This document shows, in pieces, positions 14,247 to 23,719 of a stretch of 23,719 nt of DNA (its first letter is position 1; each line of letters begins with the position of its first letter). The stretch is taken from positions 1 through 23,719 of the forward strand of contig JAQUJJ010000051.1 in assembly GCA_028681035.1 (NCBI GenBank), read 5' to 3'. The notes under the pieces are model-generated. The model was not told the origin of the DNA and searched no databases. It saw only the letters and a program-made list of their open reading frames with translations. The position numbers and the translations under genes are program-made. Source of the DNA: Candidatus Cloacimonadota bacterium. Lineage in GTDB: Bacteria > Cloacimonadota > Cloacimonadia > Cloacimonadales > Cloacimonadaceae.

Positions 14247-15530
14247 ATGAACTTCTACATAGAAACATACGGATGCCAGATGAATGTTGCTGATAGTGAA
14301 TTAGTAACTTCACTGCTTATCACTGCTGGGCATAAGTTAGTAAATGATATGGACCAAGCTGAGCTGATATTGTTCAATACTTGCTCCGTACGTTCTCATG
14401 CCGAAGAGAGAGTCTTGGGCAGGATATCCAATGAGAAACATAGGAAGAAAGCCAATCCTAAGATAAAGATTGGAGTTCTAGGTTGCATGGCGCAAAGAAT
14501 AGGGAAGAGGCTGATAGAGGACAAAATCGGAGTAGATTTTGTGATTGGGGTAGATCAATATGACCGACTTCCTGACTTATTATCAGCTAAAGAGATGAAT
14601 CCCTATTTGTTGGATTTCGAAGCAACTCAAATTTATCAAGATATTATGCCGATTCATCAAAGTAAAACATGTGGCTTTGTAACCATCATGCGAGGATGTG
14701 ATAACTACTGTAGCTACTGTATTGTACCTCATGTAAGAGGTAGAGAACGTAGCAGACCTTGGCATGATGTAGTTAATGATGTAAAGAAGGCAGGTCAAGA
14801 AGGTTTATTGGATATTACATTGCTAGGTCAAAACGTCAATTCCTACCACGATAATGAAGTAGATTTCCCAGAGTTGTTAAAACGCCTTGAAAGCGTTGAT
14901 AGTATTGCCAGAATAAGGTTTATAACATCTCACCCTAAAGACCTCTCTGATGCTCTAATTGATATTATGGCTAGCTCTAAACGTGTTTGCGAACATATTC
15001 ACCTTCCCATGCAAAGCGGTAGTAACCGTATTCTTCAAGAAATGAACCGTAAATACACGATTGATCATTATCTCTCATTGGTGGCTAAGCTAAAATGCGC
15101 GATTCCTAACGTAGCTATTACGACAGATATAATCGCAGGTTTCCCATCTGAAACCGATACAGAGTTCCAAGATACTATGTCTGTGATAAATGAAGTCGGT
15201 TTCGATTATGCCTTCTGTTTCAAATATAGCCCACGCGAAGGCACAGATGCTGCAACGAGACCCGATCAGATCCCAGAAGCCATCAGACTGGAGCGATTAC
15301 AAAAGATGATTGATCTGCAAAGAGAAATCACCTTATCTAAATTCAGAGCACAAATCGGAAAAGAAGTTGAAGTATATATAGAAGGTATGAGTAAAAAAAA
15401 CAAAGACCAAGTCTCAGGGAAAACCAGAGATTTTAAAATTGCGGTTTTAAAAGGCAGCGAATCTGAGATTGGAAGTTTGAAAAAGGCAAGGGTTACAGAT
15501 GCAACTGCGGGTACCTTGATTTGTAAATAG
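14247..15530 (+). CDS. miaB: tRNA-2-methylthio-N6-isopentenyladenosine synthase
   Basis: Adds a methylthio group to i6A37 in tRNAs reading U-starting codons, using two Fe-S clusters and SAM. The N-terminal UPF0004 domain starts YIETYGCQMNVADSE and supplies Cys10, Cys46 and Cys80 for the auxiliary cluster. The radical SAM cluster is CDNYCSYC (Cys151, Cys155, Cys158) in the MiaB-typical context IVPHVRGRERSRP. HLPMQSGSNRIL and TDIIAGFPSET follow, and the C-terminal TRAM domain covers about 365-427. The motifs separate it from MtaB and RimO. Length 427 is normal. It begins 33 bases after the fusion gene, with only a weak ribosome site (GAGG 11 bases upstream). Confidence 0.95.
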   Translation: MNFYIETYGCQMNVADSELVTSLLITAGHKLVNDMDQAELILFNTCSVRSHAEERVLGRISNEKHRKKANPKIKIGVLGCMAQRIGKRLIEDKIGVDFVIGVDQYDRLPDLLSAKEMNPYLLDFEATQIYQDIMPIHQSKTCGFVTIMRGCDNYCSYCIVPHVRGRERSRPWHDVVNDVKKAGQEGLLDITLLGQNVNSYHDNEVDFPELLKRLESVDSIARIRFITSHPKDLSDALIDIMASSKRVCEHIHLPMQSGSNRILQEMNRKYTIDHYLSLVAKLKCAIPNVAITTDIIAGFPSETDTEFQDTMSVINEVGFDYAFCFKYSPREGTDAATRPDQIPEAIRLERLQKMIDLQREITLSKFRAQIGKEVEVYIEGMSKKNKDQVSGKTRDFKIAVLKGSESEIGSLKKARVTDATAGTLICK

Positions 15531-15594
15531 ACTGCTGATAGTGTTTGGTTAAGGCATGTTATGTAAACTAGCCTCTTATGTTCTTATTGGATTG

Positions 15595-15626
15595 TCTCCC
15601 ATGCACATGCCTCTCGCCCATGGAGA
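15595..15626 (+). promoter_or_regulatory. hairpin between miaB and yicC
   Basis: TCTCCCATG (15595-15603) pairs with CATGGAGA (15619-15626) with one bulged base. No T run follows, so it is not a standard terminator; a TATTATAAC stretch at 15630-15638 could be a -10 region for yicC, but no -35 partner is spaced correctly. Confidence 0.25.
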
Positions 15627-15659
15627 ACATATTATAACATTTATTATTGGAGATAGATA

Positions 15660-16535
15660 ATGAAAAGTATGACAGGATTTGGAAGCGCACGCTTCAGTAA
15701 AAACAATATTGATATAGAATTTGAGATAAAGTCAGTTAATTCTAGGTATCTTGATTTACGGCTGTATCTTCCTCGTGACTTAAGTTTTTATGAAGCAAAC
15801 ATCAGGAAACGTCTTCCCCAAGTACTTAGTCGCGGTACCGTGGAAGTAAGATTGAATTATAGCGATCATCGTGAACCAAAGCTTCATTTAGATGAGGCTA
15901 AGTTGCTAAAATATAAAGACCTGGCAAATGCTGCTGCTGAATTGTTAAACATAAAATCGGATGTTTCAATCGAGTATTTGTTACAAGAGCCAGGAGTTAT
16001 TGAAAATATTAACAACTTAGTTGATGATAAGCTGTTAGCCAATATGTTAGATGTTGCCTTTGATGAAGCATTAGAGAAGATACAGCATTCATTGGAAGCG
16101 GAATCCACCCAGATTAGAACGGTACTAAAAGAGGCAATGAACAATATTGGCAATGCTTGTGCTAAGGTTAGCAACTTGAGCGCACCCTTTAAAAAGGACT
16201 TATTCGATAATATGTATAAAAGAGTTGGAGAGCTCGTTACTGCTTTTAAGATTGAAAATCTTGAACTGAGGATTGTTCAAGAACTAGCAATATATGTAGA
16301 TAAATATGATATCGGAGAAGAGCTTTCCCGTATCAATGGTCATATCGAAACCTTTTTATCCACGCTTGAATCATCGGCTGATAATGGCAAGACACTCAAC
16401 TTCATCATCCAAGAAATGCAAAGAGAAGCAAATACCCTGGGGTCTAAATTCTCTACCTCCAAAAGCTTCCCCTTAGTATTAATAATCAAAGAAGAAATTG
16501 AGAAATGCAGGGAGATAATTCAAAATGTCGCATGA
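15660..16535 (+). CDS. yicC: YicC/YloC family endoribonuclease
   Basis: A 291-residue member of the YicC family, shown in other bacteria to be an endoribonuclease acting on small and messenger RNAs. The N terminus MKSMTGFGSA and EIKSVNSRYLDLRL, the central helical part, and the C-terminal ELSRINGHIETF with FIIQEMQREANTLGSK are all diagnostic. Length is normal. GGAG lies 7 bases before ATG. It precedes rnr by two genes, so two RNA-degrading enzymes are in one apparent operon. Its last 11 bases overlap the next gene in another frame. Confidence 0.93.
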   Translation: MKSMTGFGSARFSKNNIDIEFEIKSVNSRYLDLRLYLPRDLSFYEANIRKRLPQVLSRGTVEVRLNYSDHREPKLHLDEAKLLKYKDLANAAAELLNIKSDVSIEYLLQEPGVIENINNLVDDKLLANMLDVAFDEALEKIQHSLEAESTQIRTVLKEAMNNIGNACAKVSNLSAPFKKDLFDNMYKRVGELVTAFKIENLELRIVQELAIYVDKYDIGEELSRINGHIETFLSTLESSADNGKTLNFIIQEMQREANTLGSKFSTSKSFPLVLIIKEEIEKCREIIQNVA

Positions 16536-16962
16536 ACCACTGTTATCATGGAGATCCTGGCCATTTGTTGAACGTCCCTACACCTCGTTAGTTTTGGTTT
16601 CGTTTCTCATACTCTTAGCTGTCTTATTATATCAAATTACAGTACTATCTTGGGCTCAGCCAATTTATTATGTAGTTGGGATGACCTTGGTTATATTTAA
16701 CCTCTTTCCTTATTTCATTCCAACGGACTATTTCCTTTTCGATGATAAATACCTAATTCGCTATTTGTTTGTAAAAGTAAGCAGACCCTACAATGATTTT
16801 GGTTGTTTCTACCAAGATAAGCGAGGTATAACGCTTAGCACTTTTAAAATGCCTCGACGTTTAGATACCTTTCGTGGGCAATCACTGCGCTTTTCACATA
16901 GCAAAACTGAAGAACCAGAATTGCAACGTATATTAGCTGAGAAAATCGGTAAGAAGTACTGA
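16525..16962 (+). CDS. small membrane protein with two TM helices, unknown function
   Basis: 145 residues. Two hydrophobic helices at about 20-42 and 47-67 form a hairpin. The C-terminal half is soluble and beta-rich, with FLFDDKYLIRY and YNDFGCFYQDKRGI resembling bacterial PH-like membrane proteins; that is a weak resemblance, not an assignment. A basic C terminus (EKIGKKY) follows. It overlaps yicC by 11 bases and ends 11 bases before rnr, so it is expressed with the RNA-decay genes. It might anchor or regulate something at the membrane, but no partner is evident. Confidence 0.75.
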   Translation: MSHEPLLSWRSWPFVERPYTSLVLVSFLILLAVLLYQITVLSWAQPIYYVVGMTLVIFNLFPYFIPTDYFLFDDKYLIRYLFVKVSRPYNDFGCFYQDKRGITLSTFKMPRRLDTFRGQSLRFSHSKTEEPELQRILAEKIGKKY

Positions 16963-16973
16963 TAGGAAGTTCG

Positions 16974-19292
16974 ATGAAACATGATGTAATTACTCAACAA
17001 CTTAAAGACTTATTGTGGCATAACAGTAACATAGCCATGTCCTATAATGAGATTGTTAACACTCTGAAACTCACCAAAAAAGAGAAACATAAGCTTAGTG
17101 ATACACTTTCTGCTCTACTTGCCAGCCACACTATTATCAAAGATAAAAAGAAATACAAGCTTGCAGCAAAAGCACCCAAGAGTTTTACTTCCAAACCTAC
17201 CCCCCAAAACCCTAAACTAATTGAAGGCACCTTCGATGCCACTCCCCTATCTCGGAATTTCTCATTTGCTTTTGTACGCACTCCAGATAAGGATTACTTT
17301 ATTGGCGCGGAAGATACTCTAAATGCTTATCATAATGACATTGTTGCAATCGAATCTAAACTGCGGCGTGGTAAACAAGAATATGGTGTTATCCGTAAAA
17401 TTGTGCATAGAAGCTCTGATAAACTTGCAGGAGACATTTTAAGAGTAAAGAACCGCTGGACATTTGTATGCAGTAACCCCAAAATACACAATTGGTTTGA
17501 AGTGTCCGATAACGCAGGTGCCGTAGAAGGCGATAAAGTTGTTCTTACCGTAACTAATTGGGGCTTGCCATCATCAGGAAAGCTTCCTGTGGGTAAAATC
17601 ACTGAGATACTTGGCAAATCTGGGGACCCTCAAGTTGAATTATTGGCAGTTATTAGGCAGTACAATCTACCTCTTGATTTTCCTGACGACGTTATGGATG
17701 CAGCTAACCATCTCTCAGAAGTGGTGGATGATACTGAAATTAAAAGGCGCCATGATTTGCGTTCCCTTTTTACTTTCACCATCGATCCTGCATCAGCCAA
17801 AGATTTTGATGATGCTATATCAATAACCGCAACACCTCAGGGTTGGCGTTCATACGTCCATATAGCCGACGTGGCGCATTATCTTCCTGTAGGAGGGGCA
17901 TTGTTCACGGAAGCCGCCAAACGTGGCAATAGTTTCTATTTCCCGAAGAAAGTTATTCCCATGCTACCTGAAAGGCTATCTAACCACATCTGCAGTTTAA
18001 GACCTTTAGAAGATAAATTGTGCATGACCGTTGAAACCGAGTTCAACCGCAAGGGAAAGATACTCTCTCAGCAAATCTACGAGAGTGTAATTTGCAGTAA
18101 CATGCGGCTTGCTTATGAAGAAGTGGATGAATTATTTGCTACTTCCCCTGATTTGCAAAATATTAACAGCGAGCTTCCCCCGATTCTTGTTACTTCACTA
18201 TTTGCAGCAAGAGAACTCTCCCGCCTTTTAACAGCCAAGCGCATGGCAGCAGGTTACATCTTTTTTGATTTACCTGAGATAGAGTATCAGTATGACAATG
18301 ATGGCTTTGTTCACAGGCTTACCTTGGCAGAAGAGACTGAAAGCCATAAGCTGGTAGAAAACTTTATGCTTATTGCCAACGAATACACCGCGGAGAAACT
18401 TTCCCTGCTCTCCCCCATCTCCTTATATCGCATCCATGAAGATCCCGATTTTAATAAACTAGAAAAGCTAATTGAGACCCTCTCTCACTACGGTGTGGAG
18501 TGGGAAATGCACGAAAATCTGAATAAATCTCTGCAATATCTCTTAGCTTCTTTCCCCACTCCGGAATACCATAAAGTATTCGATCGCATTGTCTTGCGAA
18601 GCATGAAGAAAGCCCGTTACAGTACCGAGCATATCAGTCATTTTGGTTTGGCTTTGCAAAACTACACACATTTTACCAGCCCTATTCGTAGATTGTGCGA
18701 CCTAGTGGTGCATCATCTATGCAAGATATATCTACTGAAAAGTAGCAATCAGAAACTTAGCACACAGCAAGTTAAACTTTATGCGCATATAGCTTCTGAC
18801 CAAGAAATACAAGCAGACCAAGCAGAACGGGATATTGAGCGGATTTACAGCAAGACATTTATGAAAGATAAAGTAGGTGAGACTTTCTCGGGAATAGTGG
18901 TGGGAACTACTTCGAGCGGTGTGATTATACGTTTAAATGAAATTCCTGTTAATACCATGATGAAACACACTGATCTAGGCAATGGTACCTGGGATTATTA
19001 TGATAAAGAAATGCGTTACGTAAATCGCTCAAATGGCTTTTATTACCAGCTAATGGACTGTTTGAAGGTGAAAATAATCGCTGTTGACGATGATGTATAT
19101 GTTGAGCCTATATCCGGTGACCAAGCACCTAAACATATTTTTGACCGTGATAAGTACAAGCCCTCGGCAACTGATGTTAAAAAGAAATCAAACTTTCCTA
19201 ACCGATCAAAAGCTATTGACGCAAAAAGTCGGCATAAAAAGCATGAATCAAAACAAAAGAGTTTTACTAAACATTCGAAGAGGAAGAAATGA
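16974..19292 (+). CDS. rnr: ribonuclease R (3'-5' exoribonuclease)
   Basis: Degrades structured RNA from the 3' end. Domains in order: a helix-turn-helix-like N terminus (1-65), cold-shock domains (about 80-225), the RNB catalytic domain (about 255-600), a C-terminal S1 domain (about 635-705) and a lysine-rich tail to 772. The metal-binding aspartates are Asp271, Asp277, Asp279 and Asp280 in TIDPASAKDFDDA, matching the E. coli set in order and spacing. HIADVAHY, GNSFYFP, MLPERLSNHICSL and HFTSPIRRLCDL confirm the family. The basic tail and N-terminal domain favour RNase R over RNase II. AGGAAG precedes the ATG. It overlaps murI by 4 bases (ATGA). Confidence 0.96.
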   Translation: MKHDVITQQLKDLLWHNSNIAMSYNEIVNTLKLTKKEKHKLSDTLSALLASHTIIKDKKKYKLAAKAPKSFTSKPTPQNPKLIEGTFDATPLSRNFSFAFVRTPDKDYFIGAEDTLNAYHNDIVAIESKLRRGKQEYGVIRKIVHRSSDKLAGDILRVKNRWTFVCSNPKIHNWFEVSDNAGAVEGDKVVLTVTNWGLPSSGKLPVGKITEILGKSGDPQVELLAVIRQYNLPLDFPDDVMDAANHLSEVVDDTEIKRRHDLRSLFTFTIDPASAKDFDDAISITATPQGWRSYVHIADVAHYLPVGGALFTEAAKRGNSFYFPKKVIPMLPERLSNHICSLRPLEDKLCMTVETEFNRKGKILSQQIYESVICSNMRLAYEEVDELFATSPDLQNINSELPPILVTSLFAARELSRLLTAKRMAAGYIFFDLPEIEYQYDNDGFVHRLTLAEETESHKLVENFMLIANEYTAEKLSLLSPISLYRIHEDPDFNKLEKLIETLSHYGVEWEMHENLNKSLQYLLASFPTPEYHKVFDRIVLRSMKKARYSTEHISHFGLALQNYTHFTSPIRRLCDLVVHHLCKIYLLKSSNQKLSTQQVKLYAHIASDQEIQADQAERDIERIYSKTFMKDKVGETFSGIVVGTTSSGVIIRLNEIPVNTMMKHTDLGNGTWDYYDKEMRYVNRSNGFYYQLMDCLKVKIIAVDDDVYVEPISGDQAPKHIFDRDKYKPSATDVKKKSNFPNRSKAIDAKSRHKKHESKQKSFTKHSKRKK

Positions 19293-20092
19293 AGAAAGCC
19301 ATAGGATTATTTGATTCTGGAGTTGGTGGCTTAACCGTTTATAAGGCGATTAGGGCTGCTTTTCCGGAAGAGGACTTGATTTATTTTGGAGATACCGCAA
19401 GGGTTCCTTATGGTCCCAAGTCTCCCAATACCATCATAGAGTATTCTATTCAAAATTCACGTTTTCTTTTACAACAGGGAATAAAGACTCTAATTGTGGC
19501 ATGTAACACTTCTTCAGCCGTTGCTATACCAGCTTTGCAGCAACTTACAGATATTCCCATAATAGGTGTTATAGAGCCAGGTGCAGAACAAGCTGCAAGG
19601 AAAACCAAGAGCAAGCGCATTGGTGTTATTGGAACAGAGGGTACTATACGTAGCGGGGCATATACCAAAGCAATACAAAAGCTTATCCCTGATGCGTTAG
19701 TGTTTCCTGTCGCCTGTCCCCTGTTTGTAGCTCTTGTAGAGGAAGGTTGGCAAGATCATGAAATAGCCAAGAGCATCGCAAAAGAGTATTTACAGGCTTT
19801 AAAAAGCAACAACATAGACACCCTCGTACTTGGATGCACCCACTATCCTTTATTGCGCAAAGTAATTCAAGATGCGATTGGACAAGAAGTCACTTTGGTA
19901 GATAGCGCAGATGCCATTACTGAATACCTAGCGAGGTTATTGCCTCCTGATAGCGATGGCACAAAAGGGAAAGACTGTTATTTTGTAAGCGATAACGAAG
20001 ATAAATTTTCTCAAATAGCACAACAGATACTTCAAAACCATATCGGTAATCTGGCGAGAGTGCGCTTGTTCGAAAGCTGGTTCAAAGACTAG
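19289..20092 (+). CDS. murI: glutamate racemase
   Basis: Makes D-glutamate for peptidoglycan in the cytoplasm. 267 residues, normal length. The two catalytic cysteines are Cys72 (ACNTSSA) and Cys183 (GCTHYPLL); the N-terminal FDSGVGGLTV holds Asp9, and GDTARVPYG at 34-42 is the family substrate loop. There is no N-terminal regulatory extension like that of E. coli. Its ATG overlaps the rnr stop by 4 bases, giving coupled translation. Confidence 0.96.
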   Translation: MKKAIGLFDSGVGGLTVYKAIRAAFPEEDLIYFGDTARVPYGPKSPNTIIEYSIQNSRFLLQQGIKTLIVACNTSSAVAIPALQQLTDIPIIGVIEPGAEQAARKTKSKRIGVIGTEGTIRSGAYTKAIQKLIPDALVFPVACPLFVALVEEGWQDHEIAKSIAKEYLQALKSNNIDTLVLGCTHYPLLRKVIQDAIGQEVTLVDSADAITEYLARLLPPDSDGTKGKDCYFVSDNEDKFSQIAQQILQNHIGNLARVRLFESWFKD

Positions 20093-20118
20093 AGACACTT
20101 AAAGTAAAATATTAATAA

Positions 20119-20967
<849 letters not shown>

Positions 20968-20975
20968 GAGCGCAA

Positions 20976-23231
20976 GTGATATTAACTGATAATGCACTGA
21001 AAGTACTTAAGAAACGCTATTACCGTAAAGATGACGCTGGCAATCTGTTGGAAGATTGGCAGCAGATGTTGGATAGAGTATCAGAGAACATTTCCACCGG
21101 AGATAACCAGCTTAAAGCCAAGTTCTTTAATCTGATGGATTCCGGCTATTTCTTGCCCAACTCCCCCACACTCATGAACGCTGGGGGTGATATTCAACAG
21201 TTATCGGCATGTTTCGTATTACCCATTGAAGATAGCATGGATAGTATCTTCGAGACGATTAAAAACGCTGCCCTAATTCATAAAAGTGGCGGAGGTACTG
21301 GTTTTTCTTTCAGCCGCCTGCGTGAGGCAAATGCTCGCGTACGTTCTACCAATGGCGTTTCTAGTGGTCCCATTTCTTTTCTGAAGGTATTCAATGCTGC
21401 TACAGATGCTGTAAAACAGGGTGGTACGCGCCGTGGCGCTAATATGGCAATCTTAAACGTAGACCATCCCCAAATCTTGGATTTTATTGTGTGCAAGGAA
21501 GATACCAGAGAGCTTACCAATTTTAATTTGAGCGTAGGGATAAGCGATTCTTTTATGCAGGCAGTAGCTCAGGATGATGATTACGACCTTCTCTCTCCAA
21601 ACACAGGCAAGCAAGTAAGCAAGTTAAAAGCTAGCGATGTATTTGCTCTAATTGTTGATATGGCATATAAGAATGGCGAACCTGGCATAGTCTTTTTAGA
21701 TAGAATCAATCAAGCTAATCCTACTCCGGCAGTGGGCAGGATAGAATCCACTAATCCCTGCGGTGAACAGCCATTATTACCCAATGAAGCATGTAATCTT
21801 GGCTCTATAAATCTCTCCTTGCTCGTAAATGACGAGACTATTGATTTTGATAAGCTGAGAGAAGTTGTACGCGATAGTGTTGATTTCTTGGATGCTGTAA
21901 TAGACCAATCTCGCTACCCTCTACCGCAAATAGATGAGATGGCGCGGTCTAACCGGAAAATTGGCTTGGGTGTAATGGGTTGGGCGGATTTGCTTTTTCA
22001 ACTAAATATTCCCTACGCTAGTGATCCGGCTATTGAACTTGCCGGCAAGATTATGGAAACAATAGATTATGAAGCAAAAAAACGCTCTATGGAGATTGCT
22101 GAAAACAAGGCTTCGTTTCACAACTTTCCCCAAAGCACATATGCTACTGGAGATGTAGCCCGCATTTCTATTACCAAAGATTGGGAGAGCTTGTTTAGTG
22201 AAATACAAAAGAAAGGGATTCGTAACGCAACTTTAACCACTATTGCTCCCACAGGAACTATTTCGATGATTGCTGATACTTCCAGCGGGGTGGAGCCTCA
22301 ATTTTCCCTTGCCTATGTTAAGACGGTGATGGATGGTGAAAAGCTTTTCTATGTTAACAAGCATTTTGAGAATGAGTTAACGAAAAGGGGGTTAATGAGC
22401 AAGGAGCTGCTAGAAAAAGTAACAGAATGCGGTTCTATCCAACATCTTGATGAGATTCCTCAGGATTTGAAAGATGTGTTTCAAACAGCCCACGACATTA
22501 GCCCTGAATGGCATATTCGTATGCAGGCAGCTTTTCAGGCTTATACTGATAACGCAGTTAGCAAGACTATTAACTTCTCAAACAGTGCCACTGTAGAAGA
22601 TATCCGTTCTGCCTACGAACTTGCTTACCAACTCGGCTGTAAAGGAGTTACCGTTTACCGTGATGGCAGCCGCGAGAACCAGGTTCTTTCGGTGGGCTCA
22701 TCTAGCACATCAAGCTCTGTGCATGAAAAGAAAGTTGCTCCGCGTATGCGTCCTGAAATTACCCAAGGAATTACGCAACGCCTCGAAACTGGCTGTGGAC
22801 ACATGTATGTAACCATAAATACGGATGATCAGGGTGTTTGCGAGATATTTGTACAGATGGGTAAGGTAGGTGGATGTGCTTCTGCCCAATTAGAGGCAAT
22901 AGCTCGCTTATCTTCGCTTGCATTGCGCTCTCATGTCAAAATAGATGCCATCATTCGCCAACTTAAGGGTATTCGCTGCCAATCTCCCATGTGGAACAAA
23001 GGGAAGATGATTACTTCCTGCGGTGATGCCGTGGGACAGGCTTTGGAGAACTTCCTAACCATGCACCGTACAGGGGATTTCAAAACTATTAACTTCCAGA
23101 TTGATACTTCGCTTTTATATGCTGAAACACCCATAAGGCGCGGTGCTGCTTTATGTCCCGATTGCTCTTCCACCATTGAACATGTGGAAGGCTGCTTGAA
23201 ATGCCCCTCTTGTGGTTGGAGCAAATGCTAA
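20976..23231 (+). CDS. nrdJ: adenosylcobalamin-dependent (class II) ribonucleotide reductase
   Basis: Reduces ribonucleotides to deoxyribonucleotides with a radical made from coenzyme B12, independent of oxygen. 751 residues. NPCGE gives Asn260, the thiyl Cys262 and Glu264; the redox pair is Cys79 and Cys273, spaced as I recall for the Thermotoga NrdJ. APTGTISMIADTSSG and KSGGGTGFSFSRLR are typical. Residues about 620-700 form the TSCPD domain (GGCASAQLEAIARL), and the tail has paired cysteines (CPDC, CLKCPSC, final SKC) that likely relay electrons. No N-terminal ATP-cone is present. The start is GTG at 20976, with AGGAG at 20966-20970 sharing bases with the kce stop, so the two are probably translated together. 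Confidence 0.95.
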   Translation: MILTDNALKVLKKRYYRKDDAGNLLEDWQQMLDRVSENISTGDNQLKAKFFNLMDSGYFLPNSPTLMNAGGDIQQLSACFVLPIEDSMDSIFETIKNAALIHKSGGGTGFSFSRLREANARVRSTNGVSSGPISFLKVFNAATDAVKQGGTRRGANMAILNVDHPQILDFIVCKEDTRELTNFNLSVGISDSFMQAVAQDDDYDLLSPNTGKQVSKLKASDVFALIVDMAYKNGEPGIVFLDRINQANPTPAVGRIESTNPCGEQPLLPNEACNLGSINLSLLVNDETIDFDKLREVVRDSVDFLDAVIDQSRYPLPQIDEMARSNRKIGLGVMGWADLLFQLNIPYASDPAIELAGKIMETIDYEAKKRSMEIAENKASFHNFPQSTYATGDVARISITKDWESLFSEIQKKGIRNATLTTIAPTGTISMIADTSSGVEPQFSLAYVKTVMDGEKLFYVNKHFENELTKRGLMSKELLEKVTECGSIQHLDEIPQDLKDVFQTAHDISPEWHIRMQAAFQAYTDNAVSKTINFSNSATVEDIRSAYELAYQLGCKGVTVYRDGSRENQVLSVGSSSTSSSVHEKKVAPRMRPEITQGITQRLETGCGHMYVTINTDDQGVCEIFVQMGKVGGCASAQLEAIARLSSLALRSHVKIDAIIRQLKGIRCQSPMWNKGKMITSCGDAVGQALENFLTMHRTGDFKTINFQIDTSLLYAETPIRRGAALCPDCSSTIEHVEGCLKCPSCGWSKC

Positions 23232-23253
23232 GAATAAGGTTACCAAACTAAGA

Positions 23254-23301
23254 TAAGGACTACACTGGCACCAAGCTCGCTGCTTTCCGCTGTAGTCCTT
23301 A
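23254..23301. terminator. hairpin after nrdJ
   Basis: TAAGGACTACA (23254-23264) pairs perfectly with TGTAGTCCTTA (23291-23301), an 11-bp stem with a 26-base loop, 22 bases after the nrdJ stop. No T run follows on the plus strand, so it may be a weak terminator, a 3' end stabiliser or part of a downstream RNA. Confidence 0.4.
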
Positions 23302-23545
23302 GCACCTGTGAAGAAAGATGTTAAGATATACCAATTTGGTGTTAACGCCCCCAGACTCTGTCACAACAATCGCCTCGCCTATAATGGTGCGTCAGGCATC
23401 TTGCCTCGCAAATAAACCTCTGTTCAAACGGGACGTCTGTGTTTCCACCGTTGGGTTTCCGAATTCCGCTTCAACCCCCATTTTATAATAGTAGCCGCCT
23501 AGACTGTTGTACCCGGGGCGTGTGCAGATACTGGACAACATAGAT
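23302..23545. other. GC-richer gene-free stretch, possible structured RNA
   Basis: No credible ORF. Over 23341-23520 GC is about 52 percent by hand count, above the neighbouring genes by eye. Nested pairings can be drawn: ACGCCCC (23345-23351) with GGGGCGT (23515-23521), and inside it ACAACA (23363-23368) with TGTTGT (23505-23510); local hairpins are AGGCA-TCT-TGCCT (23394-23406) and GGGTT/AACCC around a GAATTC. TATAAT occurs at 23380-23385 and 23484-23489. Strand and identity are unknown. Confidence 0.35.
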
Positions 23546-23581
23546 AACAAAACTCACGGAGAGCGATTTACCCTCCGTGAG
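23546..23581 (-). terminator. rho-independent terminator of the minus-strand gene at the right edge
   Basis: CTCACGGAG (23553-23561) and CTCCGTGAG (23573-23581) form a perfect 9-bp stem; on the minus strand it is followed by TTTTGTT. It begins 20 bases after the stop codon of the partial gene. Confidence 0.85.
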
Positions 23582-23601
23582 CATCTTTGTTGTTTAGCGG
23601 T

Positions 23602-23719
23602 TTAGAGGATCTGCTTGTCTATTTCACTGAGGAAGATATCCAAGAGGATAGCCACTACCAGTTCGAAAAAGACCTGCTCGTTGTGCTCGTTAATCAGCGG
23701 GATATTTACCACTTTATTG
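23602..23719 (-). CDS. C-terminal end of an unidentified minus-strand gene (partial)
   Basis: The last 38 codons and a TAA stop (23602-23604) of a frame that runs off the right edge. The visible peptide includes VVNIPLINEHNEQVFFELV and ends LSEIDKQIL; it looks like one amphipathic or buried helix in a soluble protein. A well-placed terminator follows, which supports it being a real gene end. Too little is visible to name a family. Confidence 0.6.
   Translation of the reverse strand, partial: NKVVNIPLINEHNEQVFFELVVAILLDIFLSEIDKQIL

Noticed and set aside
23302..23545. tmRNA, RNase P RNA or SRP RNA
   Set aside because: None of the hallmark sequences (tRNA-like T arm with CCA, GAAAGTCCGGGCT-type core, or GGAAGCAGC-type tip) was found on either strand.

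Overview
The window looks like a piece of a Cloacimonadota (WWE1; Candidatus Cloacimonas-like) chromosome. The strongest clue is the 3-keto-5-aminohexanoate cleavage enzyme at 20134-20967, whose sequence and every active-site position match, from memory, the structurally studied Cloacimonas acidaminovorans enzyme. Other traits agree: a Kdo transferase (waaA, so a Gram-negative lipopolysaccharide outer membrane), oxygen-independent B12-type ribonucleotide reductase, lone radical SAM enzymes, and moderate-to-low GC coding DNA. No search was possible, so the assignment is inference.

Layout. (1) 1-3066, plus strand: the end of a PPDK-like protein made of an ATP-grasp and a phosphohistidine domain with no PEP/pyruvate barrel, then a divergent GAPDH-family dehydrogenase. 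(2) 3067-3934: about 870 bases without a gene but crowded with hairpins and short repeats. (3) 3935-5560, minus strand: a predicted lipoprotein with three chitobiase-type beta-sandwich repeats and a C-terminal FGE/SUMF1-like domain that lacks one of the two catalytic cysteines. It is followed by a small minus-strand ORF (5659-5877) and a repeat-bearing gap. (4) 6283-9487, plus strand: a PP-loop tRNA thiolation-type enzyme, a metallo-beta-lactamase-fold hydrolase and guaA. (5) tRNA-Asp(GUC) at 9615-9692 with its own promoter and terminator. (6) 9741-15530: waaA, amrS, a NusG-domain-II membrane protein, a glycosyltransferase-Ppx/GppA fusion and miaB, with overlapping or nearly overlapping ends. 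(7) 15660-23231: yicC, a small two-TM membrane protein, rnr, murI, kce and nrdJ, also tightly packed. (8) 23232-23719: a GC-richer, gene-free structured stretch and the 3' end of a minus-strand gene with its terminator.

Functionally this is mostly housekeeping: RNA modification and decay (PP-loop enzyme, miaB, yicC, rnr), nucleotide supply (guaA, nrdJ), envelope building (waaA, murI) and one lysine-fermentation step (kce). The less ordinary items are the fused glycosyltransferase-Ppx/GppA protein, the truncated PPDK-like protein next to an odd GAPDH, the FGE-like lipoprotein with a Cys-to-Asp change, the hairpin-rich gap at 3067-3934, and a possible structured RNA near 23345-23521. I saw no CRISPR array, insertion sequence or phage gene.
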